Source of the DNA: Planctomycetota bacterium
GTDB taxonomy: Bacteria; Planctomycetota; Planctomycetia; Pirellulales; Lacipirellulaceae
Assembly (NCBI GenBank): GCA_024278955.1
Contig: JAJRSE010000070.1
Span: 1 to 43,170, forward strand
Length of the DNA stretch: 43,170 nt
Direction: 5' to 3'
A program made the position numbers and the translations under genes. The stretch's first letter is position 1; the number at the start of each line of letters is the position of its first letter. This document shows, piece after piece, positions 25,472 through 34,324 of the stretch. The notes below the pieces were generated by a model. The model searched no databases, was not told the origin of the DNA, and was given only the letters and a program-made list of their open reading frames with translations.

Positions 25472-25500
25472 TTGCCCAACGCGGCTACCCTATTTATACT
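25472..25500 (+). promoter_or_regulatory. Predicted promoter of the secreted hypothetical gene
   Basis: TTGCCC (25472-25477) and TATACT (25495-25500) with 17 bases between, 57 bases before the ATG at 25558. The similar string TATTTATAC recurs on the minus strand beside the second copy of the palindromic repeat, before the M48 gene. Confidence 0.45.
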
Positions 25501-25557
25501 GTAGGGACAGGCTTCCGGCCTTTCTGGCACCTCCCACCGATCCTACCGAGATTTTCA

Positions 25558-26532
25558 ATGCGTGTTGTTTCGTATTTTCTATGCACATGTCTGTCATGGG
25601 CGTTTGCATTTGGTATAGCAGTTTCGAGTTCTGCCGTAGCGCAAGACTCGGATTCAGCGGTCGCCCCTCGGTTTGCTCCCGGCGTATTAACGACGATTTC
25701 GCCCGAGGTGAATCGAGAAGACCTGGTTAGCGTTCACGATATCATAGAGCTGCGCGCCGACGTGGAGCTGGAGCGAGAGCCAGGCACGGATAGCAAGAGT
25801 CGTACTCTGTACGAAATGTCGGAGGCGGTAGGATTCCGCCGCGATGTGTGGTGTCTGGAGATTGCATTCAAGCCGTTGCGTATGATGGCTGTCGATATCC
25901 CTCAGCCTTCGGGCAAGATGCAACGGAAGCTTATTTGGTACTTGGTTTATCGAGTACGAAACACGGGGGCCGGCTTGGCTCCTAAGCAAGAAGCTGACCG
26001 TACGTTTACAGCGGTTGAGAAATCGAGGGAGTCTTTGCAGTTCATCCCTCAGTTTGTTTTGACGAGCCAAGACCGCGATCGAACTGGGCAACCCGTGCGT
26101 AAATCCTACTTGGATCGAATCATTCCTGCCGCGGTACAGGCAATCGGGCGTCGTGAGCTGCCCGGGGGAGAGCTTCTTAATAGCGCACAGATTTCTGAGC
26201 GGCCGCTTCAATTGGAGAACGGGCGCGCGGTAGAGGGCTTGTGGGGCGTTGCGACTTGGGAGGATCTTGATCCTAGAATCGACTTTTTCTCGGTTTTCGT
26301 TGGCGGGCTGACCAATGCCTACGACTGGCAGGATTCGCCAGAGGAGTACCAGTTGGGCGATCCTCCTGGGAAGGGTCGGAGGTTTCAGCGGAAGCAGTTG
26401 CAGCTGAATTTCTGGCGGCCAGGCGACGATTTAGCTGAAAATGAGCGGGAAATTCGCTTTGGCTCCGCACTCGGGTATGCCGAATATTATGGGACCGACG
26501 AAGGCGTTGCCTATCGCTGGATTTATCGGTAG
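25558..26532 (+). CDS. Secreted protein of unknown function
   Basis: 324 residues. Signal peptide (hydrophobic residues 5-27, cleavage after SAVAQ). Mature part includes WCLEIAFKPLRMM and KLIWYLVYRVRNTG, a segment I associate with unannotated planctomycete proteins, but I recognise no functional domain. No catalytic motif, haem site or repeat is visible. The ATG at 25558 is chosen because it opens the signal peptide; the frame extends upstream to 25360 through the palindromic repeat and is not credible there. Confidence 0.75.
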   Translation: MRVVSYFLCTCLSWAFAFGIAVSSSAVAQDSDSAVAPRFAPGVLTTISPEVNREDLVSVHDIIELRADVELEREPGTDSKSRTLYEMSEAVGFRRDVWCLEIAFKPLRMMAVDIPQPSGKMQRKLIWYLVYRVRNTGAGLAPKQEADRTFTAVEKSRESLQFIPQFVLTSQDRDRTGQPVRKSYLDRIIPAAVQAIGRRELPGGELLNSAQISERPLQLENGRAVEGLWGVATWEDLDPRIDFFSVFVGGLTNAYDWQDSPEEYQLGDPPGKGRRFQRKQLQLNFWRPGDDLAENEREIRFGSALGYAEYYGTDEGVAYRWIYR

Positions 26533-26646
26533 AATTGTCGGGCTCTGGACAGCGTGGCGCCAGAAGCCGTTTTCCAGCTTTGCCGCCGCTCGCGATGAGT
26601 TCCTAACCAATCCAATATCCTAATCCCCTGACCCCTCTCTACTGCA

Positions 26647-26895
26647 ATGGCACATAAAAAAGGACAAGGCTCTAGCCGCAATGGTCGCGATTCGAACGCA
26701 CAACGGCGTGGAGTGAAAAAATTTGGTGGCGAGAAGGTCATCGCTGGTAACATCATTATCCGTCAGGTTGGCAATAAGTTCCACCCGGGTACCGGAGTTG
26801 GCCAGGGCAAAGATTATACACTCTTCGCGTTGATTGATGGTCAGATCATGTTCGACCGCAAGGGACGCCGAGTGAATGTGACGCCTGCGGCTTAG
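26647..26895 (+). CDS. rpmA: 50S ribosomal protein L27
   Basis: 82 residues. L27 reaches into the peptidyl transferase centre. N-terminus [17 protein letters not shown] and [19 protein letters not shown] are diagnostic. It starts directly without an N-terminal extension needing cleavage. rplU (L21), the usual upstream partner, is absent here. The 114-base spacer before it contains C-rich 7-base steps (AATCCCC, TGACCCC), a weak echo of the heptad spacers. Confidence 0.97.
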   Translation: MAHKKGQGSSRNGRDSNAQRRGVKKFGGEKVIAGNIIIRQVGNKFHPGTGVGQGKDYTLFALIDGQIMFDRKGRRVNVTPAA

Positions 26896-26959
26896 CGGCG
26901 GATGCCTTTGGGCAATTCGCTAGTCAAATCTCTAGGCAGAACAATTGATTGAAGCAAGC

Positions 26960-26990
26960 AGAGGATGCCCGGCGAGGCATCCTCTTTTTA
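26960..26990 (+). terminator. Intrinsic terminator after rpmA
   Basis: AGAGGATGCC (26960-26969), loop CGGCGA, GGCATCCTCT (26976-26985), then a run of five T with more T after one A. Perfect 10-bp stem plus U-tract: the clearest rho-independent terminator in the window. It lies 42 bases upstream of obgE, so obgE needs its own start or partial read-through. Confidence 0.85.
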
Positions 26991-27031
26991 TTTACAAACG
27001 TCTTATTCACAAACGGGCTCTTGTTTTCATT

Positions 27032-28033
27032 ATGTTTGTCGATCGTGTTACTGTTGAAATCGAAGCGGGCAAAGGTGGCGATGGGTGCATGAGCTTTCGC
27101 CGGGAAAAATTTGTGCCCCGAGGGGGACCTGATGGTGGCGACGGTGGGAATGGCGGGAGCATCGTGGTCTTGGCCGAGCCGGGGCTCGATAGCCTTGCGG
27201 CGCTGGTGCATCGTAAACATTGGCGCGCCAAGTCGGGAACTCCAGGTAGCGGGAGTAAGCGACACGGGGCCAATGCAAAAGACCTGACGATTCTCGTGCC
27301 ACCGGGTACCGTGCTGGTCGACACGGCTGGGGATTTCGTCTTGAGAGACCTTGCCACACCGGGCGAGAGCGTGATTGCTGCGCAAGGAGGCCGCGGCGGC
27401 AAGGGAAACACGCGATTCAAGTCGGCCACGAATCAGGCGCCTCGTGAATCAACTCCCGGAGGAAGCGGAGAGCGGCGGCGTCTTACCTTCGAGCTGAAAG
27501 TAATCGCCGACGTGGGATTGCTTGGCAAGCCGAACGCGGGGAAGAGTACGCTGCTGAGTCGGGTGTCGAGGGCTCGCCCTGAGATTGCCGATTATCCATT
27601 CACGACCAAGATACCTAACTTGGGCATCGTGCAGGTCGACATGGATCGATCGATGGTCATTGCCGATATCCCCGGTTTGATCGAAGGTGCCCACCAGGGA
27701 GCCGGTTTGGGGCACGAGTTTCTTCGGCATGTCGAACGGACTCGTGTGCTGATCCACTTGGTCGAGCCGATGCCCATGGATGGAACGGATCCGGTCGAAA
27801 ACTACCTCGCGATTCATGAAGAACTAAAACAGTACGATGAGCAGTTGGCTGCCCGACCTGAGTTGATTGCAGTGAGCAAAGCCGAGCTACCCGGAGCGGA
27901 GGAGGTTCAACAAGAGCTTTGCGAGGCAACGGGGCGAGAGGTGTTGTTGTTTTCTTCGGTAACAGGGCAGGGGCTCAAGGAATTGATTCATCGTACGTAT
28001 AGCTTACTCGCAGAAGAGCGGCAAGCGACATGA
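27032..28033 (+). CDS. obgE: GTPase ObgE/CgtA
   Basis: 333 residues. Ribosome-associated GTPase of 50S assembly and stress signalling. The glycine-rich Obg fold fills residues 1-160 (CMSFRREKFVPRGGPDGGDGG, GGRGGKGNTRFKSATNQAP). G1 GKPNAGKST at 165-173, TTKIPNLG as G2, DIPGLIEGA as G3. There is no C-terminal OCT extension. The ATG at 27032 (MFVDRVTVEIEAG) fits the family; the upstream frame from 26945 would translate the terminator. Neighbour of rpmA, as in most bacteria, and overlaps coaX by 4 bases. Confidence 0.96.
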   Translation: MFVDRVTVEIEAGKGGDGCMSFRREKFVPRGGPDGGDGGNGGSIVVLAEPGLDSLAALVHRKHWRAKSGTPGSGSKRHGANAKDLTILVPPGTVLVDTAGDFVLRDLATPGESVIAAQGGRGGKGNTRFKSATNQAPRESTPGGSGERRRLTFELKVIADVGLLGKPNAGKSTLLSRVSRARPEIADYPFTTKIPNLGIVQVDMDRSMVIADIPGLIEGAHQGAGLGHEFLRHVERTRVLIHLVEPMPMDGTDPVENYLAIHEELKQYDEQLAARPELIAVSKAELPGAEEVQQELCEATGREVLLFSSVTGQGLKELIHRTYSLLAEERQAT

Positions 28034-28884
28034 GCGCCCTCGTCGAGTCGAATCTCTTGGCCATTGATGTTGGGAACTGCCAAGTTAAGTTTGGCTGGTA
28101 TCCTCCCGAGACAGCTTGCACTTCGGAATCGAAATTGGGCGGGCTTCCGATCGCCTCTTCTCTGCTTGTTCAGCCCGAAGCGATGCTCGCTTGTGCGCAT
28201 GCTGGCGTGTCACGCGACCGCTTTGCGGCGCAAGTGGACGAATGGCTCGATCGGTTGCCCATTCAGGGGGGAAGTTGCATGGTGGCATCGGTTCATGTCG
28301 ATGCAGCAGTATGGGTCCGTGAGATCTTGACGCGACGCGGGGTGGTTCACCCGCAAGTATTGTGCGTTGCCGATCTTCCGCTTGAGGTAAGGGTCGAGGA
28401 GCCGGAGCGGGTAGGAATCGATCGACTTCTTAGTGCGGTCGCAGCGAATCGGTTACGGGAAAGAGATCGTCCGGCGATTGTCGTTAGTTTGGGTACTGCC
28501 TGTACGGTAAATTTAATTGCGGCAGATGGGGCTTTCGAGGGAGGTGCTATTTTCCCGGGGATTGCGATGTCGGCCGCGGCGCTGCGATCGGGAACCTCGG
28601 CGCTCCCGTTAATTGGCGCCGAGTTAATCGAGGCTCCGGCTGACGGGATAGGCAAGTCGACCGAGGCGGCCATTTCGTCGGGGCTGATTTGGGGTCTGGT
28701 GGGAGCCGTCCGAGAATTGGTAGAACGAATGACCCAAGCGAGCGAGGGCCCGCCCCAACTGCTGCTGACCGGCGGCGATGGGCCGAAGCTTGCTGAAAAA
28801 ATTTCGGCTGTCGGTGCCAGGGTCCAGCATGTTCCCAACATGGTTTTGGCAGGCATTCATGCTGCTGCCAAAGAAATGCACTGA
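28030..28884 (+). CDS. coaX: Type III pantothenate kinase
   Basis: 284 residues. Phosphorylates pantothenate, the first step of CoA synthesis. ASKHA-type phosphate loop in AIDVGNCQVKFG, the GIDRLLSAVAAN motif, VVSLGTACTVNLI and GGAIFPGIAMSAAALRSGTSALP all match CoaX. Start overlaps the obgE stop (ATGA). A few substitutions in the first loop (DVGNCQVKF instead of DxGNTxxxx) are noted, with Thr replaced by Cys. Confidence 0.93.
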   Translation: MSALVESNLLAIDVGNCQVKFGWYPPETACTSESKLGGLPIASSLLVQPEAMLACAHAGVSRDRFAAQVDEWLDRLPIQGGSCMVASVHVDAAVWVREILTRRGVVHPQVLCVADLPLEVRVEEPERVGIDRLLSAVAANRLRERDRPAIVVSLGTACTVNLIAADGAFEGGAIFPGIAMSAAALRSGTSALPLIGAELIEAPADGIGKSTEAAISSGLIWGLVGAVRELVERMTQASEGPPQLLLTGGDGPKLAEKISAVGARVQHVPNMVLAGIHAAAKEMH

Positions 28885-28892
28885 GCGCAAGC

Positions 28893-30068
28893 ATGAGCCC
28901 TACCAACCGAGTTGCTGTGCTTACCGCTTCGGGTCGTAGCGCGGTCGCGGTGATTGTTGCTGAGGGGCCCGACGCAGTGGCTACGGTAGATCGTTGGTTT
29001 CAAGCTGCCAACAAGAGGAGGTTGTGGCAGCAGCCCTTGCAGCGAATTGTCTACGGGCGTTGGGATGGCGATGGCGAGGACCTGGTTGTTTGTCGGCGCA
29101 GCGCCGAAGTGATCGAGATTCATTGCCACGGAGGTGCGCCATCGATTTCTCTCATTTTGAAGCATTTGACGGGTGACGGTTTGGAAGAGATCGATTGGCC
29201 AACTTGGGTTGCTGACCGTTCGACTTGTCCACTAGCGGCCGAGGCTCAGATTGCGTTGGCCGAAGCCACGACTTTGCGGACCGCGGGTGTCTTGCTCGAC
29301 CAGTATCATGGCGCGTTGCGACGCGAGCTTCTTGAAGTCGTGGAACAAATCGATAGCGATTCTGAGCAGGCTGCCGCTGAACGTATTCGAGTGCTGCTTG
29401 CCGACGCTGAGCTAGGTCGACATCTTACCAAGCCTTGGGATATCGTCCTTGCAGGCTTTCCGAATGTCGGGAAGAGTAGCTTGATCAATGCGATGGTGGG
29501 ATACCAGAGGGCCATTGTGTTCGACCAGCCAGGCACCACTCGAGATGTGGTGAGTGCCACCACCGCCGTTGAGGGCTGGCCATTGAGGTTAAGCGATACG
29601 GCAGGCCTCCACGAGGCGGCGGGCGAGTTAGAACAAGCAGGCATTGACCAAGCACGCCGCCAACTGCAAGACGCCGATTTTGTGCTTTGGGTGGTGGATG
29701 TTTCTCAGCTGGAAGCAAGCAGCGCGCAGCCGTTGATCGACTTTGCCAAGCGACAAGCGTTGGAAGTGAATCTTGATTTGGATTGGTCGCGAACGATGAT
29801 CGTAGCTAATAAAATCGATTTGGTATCAGGGGCCGTTTCGTTTGGCAGCGAGGCGGTGGCGACTTGTGCTATGGACAGACAGGGAGTCGCCCAGCTTATT
29901 GCGAAGCTGTCTGATCGTCTTGTCCCGAGCCCTCCTGCGCCGGGCTCGGCAGTTCTTTTTACTGAGCAGCAAGTTGCGCTGCTACAAAAGGCGCTTGCCT
30001 GGGTAGAGGAAGGTTCGCTCGTCGAGGGGCAAGCGGCCCTTCAGAGACTTCTGTTCTCAGGCAGATAA
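28893..30068 (+). CDS. MnmE/TrmE-like GTPase lacking the CxGK motif
   Basis: 391 residues; true MnmE is about 450. N-terminal region has the folate-domain-like EIHCHGG segment at about residues 75-81 but lacks the usual FTGED part. G domain is intact: G1 GFPNVGKSS at 188-196, DQPGTTRDVV as the K-loop/G2 region, DTAGLHE as G3 and NKID at 306-309. MnmE ends in a conserved C-(I/L)-G-K needed for tRNA wobble-uridine modification; this protein ends LQRLLFSGR with no cysteine there. It may be a GTPase of MnmE descent with another role, or a diverged enzyme. Starts 8 bases after coaX. Confidence 0.85.
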   Translation: MSPTNRVAVLTASGRSAVAVIVAEGPDAVATVDRWFQAANKRRLWQQPLQRIVYGRWDGDGEDLVVCRRSAEVIEIHCHGGAPSISLILKHLTGDGLEEIDWPTWVADRSTCPLAAEAQIALAEATTLRTAGVLLDQYHGALRRELLEVVEQIDSDSEQAAAERIRVLLADAELGRHLTKPWDIVLAGFPNVGKSSLINAMVGYQRAIVFDQPGTTRDVVSATTAVEGWPLRLSDTAGLHEAAGELEQAGIDQARRQLQDADFVLWVVDVSQLEASSAQPLIDFAKRQALEVNLDLDWSRTMIVANKIDLVSGAVSFGSEAVATCAMDRQGVAQLIAKLSDRLVPSPPAPGSAVLFTEQQVALLQKALAWVEEGSLVEGQAALQRLLFSGR

Positions 30069-30293
30069 AATCAGCTGCCTGCATTGCCACCACTGCAATC
30101 ATCGGCGGCGAGAAAGCGGTTTTTCTTTCGCAGGCGGCGCTTTTGGTGCAACCTGGATAACCGATGCGGTCGATAACGGACGATGGCGGAACTTGAGGTT
30201 CCGTCTTTGATTCCACGATTGGACACGACCGCGATTGGGCAATTGCGGCGTTGGAATATCCGGTTTAAGCCCGACGTTGAGAAGGAGAATTCT

Positions 30294-32381
30294 ATGCGAG
30301 GGGGGAACCAAGGGAGGCTTCAGGAATGCTGCGCGCGGCGATTGGCGCTGGCTGCGGTGCTTGGAGTTCTCTGGTCGCTAAGTAGCGGCACGACTACGCA
30401 TATAGCACGAGGTGCTGATACGGTTACGGACGACTGTGCAAGGCAATCGCGCAAAGAGCAATCGATTCTCGTGGCTTCGAGTAAATCGTCTTTTTCGGCC
30501 TCCGCCGATCGCGAGGCTCGGGGTGGCAGCACGCTTGAGCCGATCGCAGTTACTTCGGAGCATGTGCCCGATCTTGCCGAGGTGGAACAGGACCGTCTTG
30601 TTCCCGATTTGGCCGGATCGCGAAAATTAGCTTCCAACCCCAAGGCCTTGCAGACCAATGGGGAAGGGTCGGGCGAGGCGGCTTCGGTGAAGGAAGAAGT
30701 CCTGAGCTTTCACGGAGTTTTGCCAGGCCTTTCTCGCCGGCACGAGGTTTTGCGCGAGTGGGGCGACCCTCGAAGCGAGGACACGATGGCCGAGACGCTC
30801 CAGTATCGGTTTGACAAGCTTCGCTCGGTGCGTGTGAAATTTTCGGGCGAGGTGGTTGACGCGATTGTTGTTTCGCTGGAATCGCCACTGTCGACCGAAA
30901 GCTTAACGAACAAGTTAAATCTAAAATCGATTCCTCCGGCTTTGCTTGCGGACGATGCTGGGGATCCTCTTGCGATAGTGTTTCCAGAGCGGGGCGTGGT
31001 CTTGCGCTACTCCGGCGAGGGACAGATCGGCGAGATTGTTCTTCAGCCCATCAAAGCGGCTAGCTATTTGTTGCGTGCAGAGAGCAACGCGAAGAGTAAT
31101 CTGCGGGCTTGTCGCGAAGACTTGCAGCGGGCGCTGACTTTGGACCGTACTTCGGCCCATGCTCGCGGGTTGTTGTCGGAGCTTCACTTGACAGCCGGAA
31201 AGGCCGTGACGGCCGAGCGTTACGCAGCCGAAGCGATCGAGATCGAGCCAGAGAACGACTCGTTTCGGCTCCTTCATGCCAAGTGCTTGCGGCAGCTTGC
31301 TCGCTACGATTTAGCAGTCAACGAGGCCCGTAAGGTCCTGGAATCGGCAGAGAGTAATTCGCTAGTTCGAGCCAAGGCCTTGTATGAGATGAGCCAACTG
31401 GCGACCGTTGGGTCCGATGCGGTAGCACAACGAGCGGTTCTCTTGCTTACCAAGAGCATCGACATTGCAGATCGTTTGGCGATTGATCAGAATTCGCAAG
31501 TGAGTCAAGAAGCGAACGAGTTGCTTGTCGAAGCCCACTTAGCAATGGCAGTAGAAATTGCGAAGGGGCAGTGGTCTCGGAAAGACCAAATCGTTCCTCA
31601 ATGGATCGAACGTGCCTCGGCGTTATCGGAAGAAATGATAGCCACGGAGGCTTCCAATTTACCTTTGCGTCTCCAGGTTGCTGTAAGTGCATTGGCAGCT
31701 GCTGCGAGTCTCGATACGCCGATCGATCCCCTGCTGTGGATCGAGGAAGCTGAGGAAACGGTTCGGCTATTGAACGCTTCCAGCAACGACCAAGAAACTC
31801 TCGCCCAGTTCGATTGGCAATTAGGCATCGCCTATTTCCATGGGGCGCAAGTTCAACACATGCGTAGTGAACCCGAGAGCGCCGAACGCCTAGGCAAGCT
31901 AGCCGTGACGAGGCTCGAAGGCCTTGCTTCCCAACGGGATGAGCTGCCTGATACGGCGTACTTGATGGGGCGGTTGTATTTCCAGATCGGAGCGGTTTAC
32001 GCGGTACACCATAACGACCACGTCACGGCTTGCGAGTGGTACGATCGAGGGATTGAATACCTTCTAAACCCTGTGCCTGTGACGATTATCGCAGTGCCTC
32101 AGCAGCATGGCGACGCCTTGGTGAGCATGGGAGTTTCTTACTGGCATACCAATCGCCGTGAAGATGCAATCGATGCGACACAATCGGGCGTCGACTTGAT
32201 CGAGCATGCTGTTCAGAGCGGTTTGCTGGGCGAGGAGACATTGGAAGTGCCTTACGGAAACCTGGCAGAAATGTACGGGGCACAAGGCAAGACCGACCAG
32301 GCGACCAAGTACTCGAGATTAGCGAAGGATGTGACCAACTCGGAGATGTCGAGCAAACCGACCTCGAACAAAAGAGGCTAA
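30294..32381 (+). CDS. Secreted TPR-repeat protein
   Basis: 695 residues. Signal peptide (RRLALAAVLGVLWSLSSG). AAGGAG six bases before the ATG at 30294 is a strong ribosome site and decides the start over an upstream in-frame ATG at 30183. From about residue 255 there are tetratricopeptide-type helix pairs (RTSAHARGLLSELHLTAGKAVTAERYAAEAIEIEPEN-type spacing, then RYDLAVNEARKVL); more near the C-terminus (YSRLAKD). The N-terminal third contains an unfamiliar beta-rich segment (PGLSRRHEVLREWGDP). Likely a periplasmic or surface scaffold. The next gene starts 4 bases after its stop. Confidence 0.8.
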   Translation: MRGGNQGRLQECCARRLALAAVLGVLWSLSSGTTTHIARGADTVTDDCARQSRKEQSILVASSKSSFSASADREARGGSTLEPIAVTSEHVPDLAEVEQDRLVPDLAGSRKLASNPKALQTNGEGSGEAASVKEEVLSFHGVLPGLSRRHEVLREWGDPRSEDTMAETLQYRFDKLRSVRVKFSGEVVDAIVVSLESPLSTESLTNKLNLKSIPPALLADDAGDPLAIVFPERGVVLRYSGEGQIGEIVLQPIKAASYLLRAESNAKSNLRACREDLQRALTLDRTSAHARGLLSELHLTAGKAVTAERYAAEAIEIEPENDSFRLLHAKCLRQLARYDLAVNEARKVLESAESNSLVRAKALYEMSQLATVGSDAVAQRAVLLLTKSIDIADRLAIDQNSQVSQEANELLVEAHLAMAVEIAKGQWSRKDQIVPQWIERASALSEEMIATEASNLPLRLQVAVSALAAAASLDTPIDPLLWIEEAEETVRLLNASSNDQETLAQFDWQLGIAYFHGAQVQHMRSEPESAERLGKLAVTRLEGLASQRDELPDTAYLMGRLYFQIGAVYAVHHNDHVTACEWYDRGIEYLLNPVPVTIIAVPQQHGDALVSMGVSYWHTNRREDAIDATQSGVDLIEHAVQSGLLGEETLEVPYGNLAEMYGAQGKTDQATKYSRLAKDVTNSEMSSKPTSNKRG

Positions 32382-32385
32382 TGCT

Positions 32386-32937
32386 TTGTCAACTTTTGAT
32401 CCGAATCGGTACGGGCCGACTTTCGCTGGTTTCTTGCAAGTCGATCGACTTCGTTCACTTGCTGGAGGCTCGCCCGAGATGGGGTGTCGCGAGGGGTTGG
32501 AATCAATTTCGATTCCCGAGGCCTTTGGTCAATCGCAGACCGACGGCCAGATGGCCCGTTGCTGCCTTTCGGGAATTTGGCTTCTTCACGACTTTCTTGA
32601 GGAATCGCATACGATAAGCCAAGGCATTTCTACCGCGTCGGGCAGCTTCTGGCACGGCATCATGCATCGTCGAGAGGGCGACTTCTCGAATGCCAAGTAT
32701 TGGTTTCGCAAAGTGGGCGACCATCCCCTGTTCGACCAGTTGGCCGGCGAGGTTCGCAAGCTTGGCGAAGCCCAGCAGCAGCTGGTCGGCGAGCGTGGGT
32801 GGGACCCATTCCGATTTATTGACGATTGTCAGTCGGTGGTAGGCTCGGGGAGTGCCGAGGAGGCCTCTTGCCGGCAGATTCAGCAACTCGAATGGGAACT
32901 CTTGTTCGATTACTGCTACAAGGCAGCCATCTCGTAG
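32386..32937 (+). CDS. Hypothetical protein coupled to the TPR gene
   Basis: 183 residues from a TTG at 32386; AAAGAGG at 32371-32377 is the only ribosome site near, and no ATG or GTG fits upstream. No signal peptide. Motifs FWHGIMHRREGDFSNAKYWFRKVGDHP and GWDPFRFIDDC recall a planctomycete family without known function; HRREGDFSNAKYWFRK looks like one TPR-like helix turn. Possibly works with the TPR protein before it. Confidence 0.7.
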   Translation: MSTFDPNRYGPTFAGFLQVDRLRSLAGGSPEMGCREGLESISIPEAFGQSQTDGQMARCCLSGIWLLHDFLEESHTISQGISTASGSFWHGIMHRREGDFSNAKYWFRKVGDHPLFDQLAGEVRKLGEAQQQLVGERGWDPFRFIDDCQSVVGSGSAEEASCRQIQQLEWELLFDYCYKAAIS

Positions 32938-32965
32938 CGGCAGACTTTTTGAACCCACCAGGGCC

Positions 32966-32993
32966 TTGCAAGGGCTATCTAAAACCCGATACT
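32966..32993 (+). promoter_or_regulatory. Candidate promoter of the thiol peroxidase gene
   Basis: TTGCAA (32966-32971) and GATACT (32988-32993), spacer 16. Predicted transcript start near 33000, leaving a leader of about 70 bases that contains the hairpin at 33020-33042. Confidence 0.4.
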
Positions 32994-33019
32994 GAACTGT
33001 TCGGTAGACCCCACATATG

Positions 33020-33042
33020 GGCTCCCCTGCGAAAGCGGAGCC
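33020..33042 (+). other. Leader hairpin before the thiol peroxidase gene
   Basis: GGCTCC (33020-33025) and GGAGCC (33037-33042) enclose CCTGCGAAAGC, in which GC-GAAA-GC can form a GNRA-capped inner stem. 30 bases before the start codon. Possible stabiliser or regulatory leader. Confidence 0.45.
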
Positions 33043-33072
33043 TCCTTCCCAACGATTCAGAAAGGTACTCCC

Positions 33073-33591
33073 ATGTCGCGTTCAGGAGCGATCACATTCA
33101 AAGGCAATCCAATGACGCTCGCCGGCGAGGCAGTTAGCGCTGGCCAAGCGGCTCCCGATTTCAAGCTCCACTTTTTTCAAGACGGAATGCAAGAGTTGAC
33201 TCTGGCCGACTTGAAGGGCAAGCCGACCATTCTTAGTGTTGTACCTTCGCTCGATACCGGGGTCTGTGCGATCCAGACAAAGAAGTTCAACGAATCACTC
33301 GGGTCGCTCGGCGATTCGGTCAATGCCGTGACCGTGAGCCTCGACCTGCCGTTTGCGATGAATCGATTTTGCGGAGCCGAGAATATCACCAACCTGCAAT
33401 CGGCAAGCGATTATCAAGACCGTACTTTTGGAAATAACTGGGGCACCTTGATCGAAGAATTGAAGATCCTCACGCGAGCGATTTTTGTTCTCGATGCCGA
33501 GGGCAAAGTCACTTATGTCGAGTACGTGCCAGAAGTCACCAGCGAACCAAACTACGATGCTGCGATCGAGGCGCTCAACGCACTGCGATAG
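33073..33591 (+). CDS. tpx: Thiol peroxidase (atypical 2-Cys peroxiredoxin, Tpx)
   Basis: 172 residues. Reduces hydrogen peroxide and organic peroxides with thioredoxin. Peroxidatic C65 in PSLDTGVCAIQTKKFNE and resolving C100 in NRFCGAENI, the Tpx arrangement. N-terminus with FKGNPMTLAG is typical. Acts in the cytoplasm (no signal peptide). It is followed after 63 bases by a second peroxiredoxin and then a dihaem peroxidase. Confidence 0.95.
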   Translation: MSRSGAITFKGNPMTLAGEAVSAGQAAPDFKLHFFQDGMQELTLADLKGKPTILSVVPSLDTGVCAIQTKKFNESLGSLGDSVNAVTVSLDLPFAMNRFCGAENITNLQSASDYQDRTFGNNWGTLIEELKILTRAIFVLDAEGKVTYVEYVPEVTSEPNYDAAIEALNALR

Positions 33592-33654
33592 AACGCCTGG
33601 GAAACCCAAAAGAGACACTCACGTTATTCACAACGCATTAGAAGGAAGAATTAA

Positions 33655-34245
33655 ATGGGATGCTTAGTACAACAGCCGGCTCCAGAGTTTAAGGCTCAGG
33701 CCGTGATGCCAGACGGGTCGTTCAAAGAAGTTTCGCTAGAGGATTATCGAGGGCAGCATGTGATGTTGTTCTTTTACCCGTTGGATTTCACGTTTGTTTG
33801 TCCAACCGAGATCATCGCATTTTCTGAAGCGGTATCAGAATTCAAAAAGCGAAACGTCCAGCTGTTAAGCTGCTCGGTCGATAGCCACTTTACTCACTTG
33901 GCGTGGCGCAACACGTCTCGCAATGAAGGCGGGTTAGGCGATATTCAGTTCCCTATGTTGGCAGATCTTAACAAGAAGATCGCCGAAGATTATGGCGTCT
34001 TGCTGGACGGTGGGATCTCGTTGCGTGGTTTGTTTCTGATCGACAAAGAGGGCGTGGTCCGGCATCAGCTGGTCAACGATTTGCCGTTGGGCCGTAGCGT
34101 CGACGAAGCTTTGCGGCTAGTCGATGCGTTGCAGTTCTTTGAAGAGAACGGCGAGGTTTGCCCTGCGAATTGGAAGCAAGGCGACCCAACCATCAAACCG
34201 AGTCCGGCGGATAGCCGCGAGTATTTTGAAAAAGCCAATGCCTGA
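33655..34245 (+). CDS. Typical 2-Cys peroxiredoxin (AhpC/Prx1 type)
   Basis: 196 residues. Thiol peroxidase of the AhpC/TSA family. Peroxidatic C49 in [13 protein letters not shown] and resolving C169 in GEVCPANW; the conserved Arg is in the [11 protein letters not shown] region. The ribosome site GAAGGAAG precedes the ATG by about 7 bases. No ahpF reductase is next to it. C-terminal YF-type segment (REYFEKAN) resembles the hyperoxidation-sensitive Prx1 tail. Confidence 0.95.
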   Translation: MGCLVQQPAPEFKAQAVMPDGSFKEVSLEDYRGQHVMLFFYPLDFTFVCPTEIIAFSEAVSEFKKRNVQLLSCSVDSHFTHLAWRNTSRNEGGLGDIQFPMLADLNKKIAEDYGVLLDGGISLRGLFLIDKEGVVRHQLVNDLPLGRSVDEALRLVDALQFFEENGEVCPANWKQGDPTIKPSPADSREYFEKANA

Positions 34246-34324
34246 TGTCTCGCCTGGTTTTTGCAGACGCGGCTTTCGGTTACGGTTTGTTTTTCGGTAA
34301 AGACTTAAAGTGGGAGTATCGGCT

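Noticed and set aside
26945..27031. Upstream extension of obgE
   Set aside because: It translates an intrinsic terminator; Obg proteins begin at MFVDRV-type starts.
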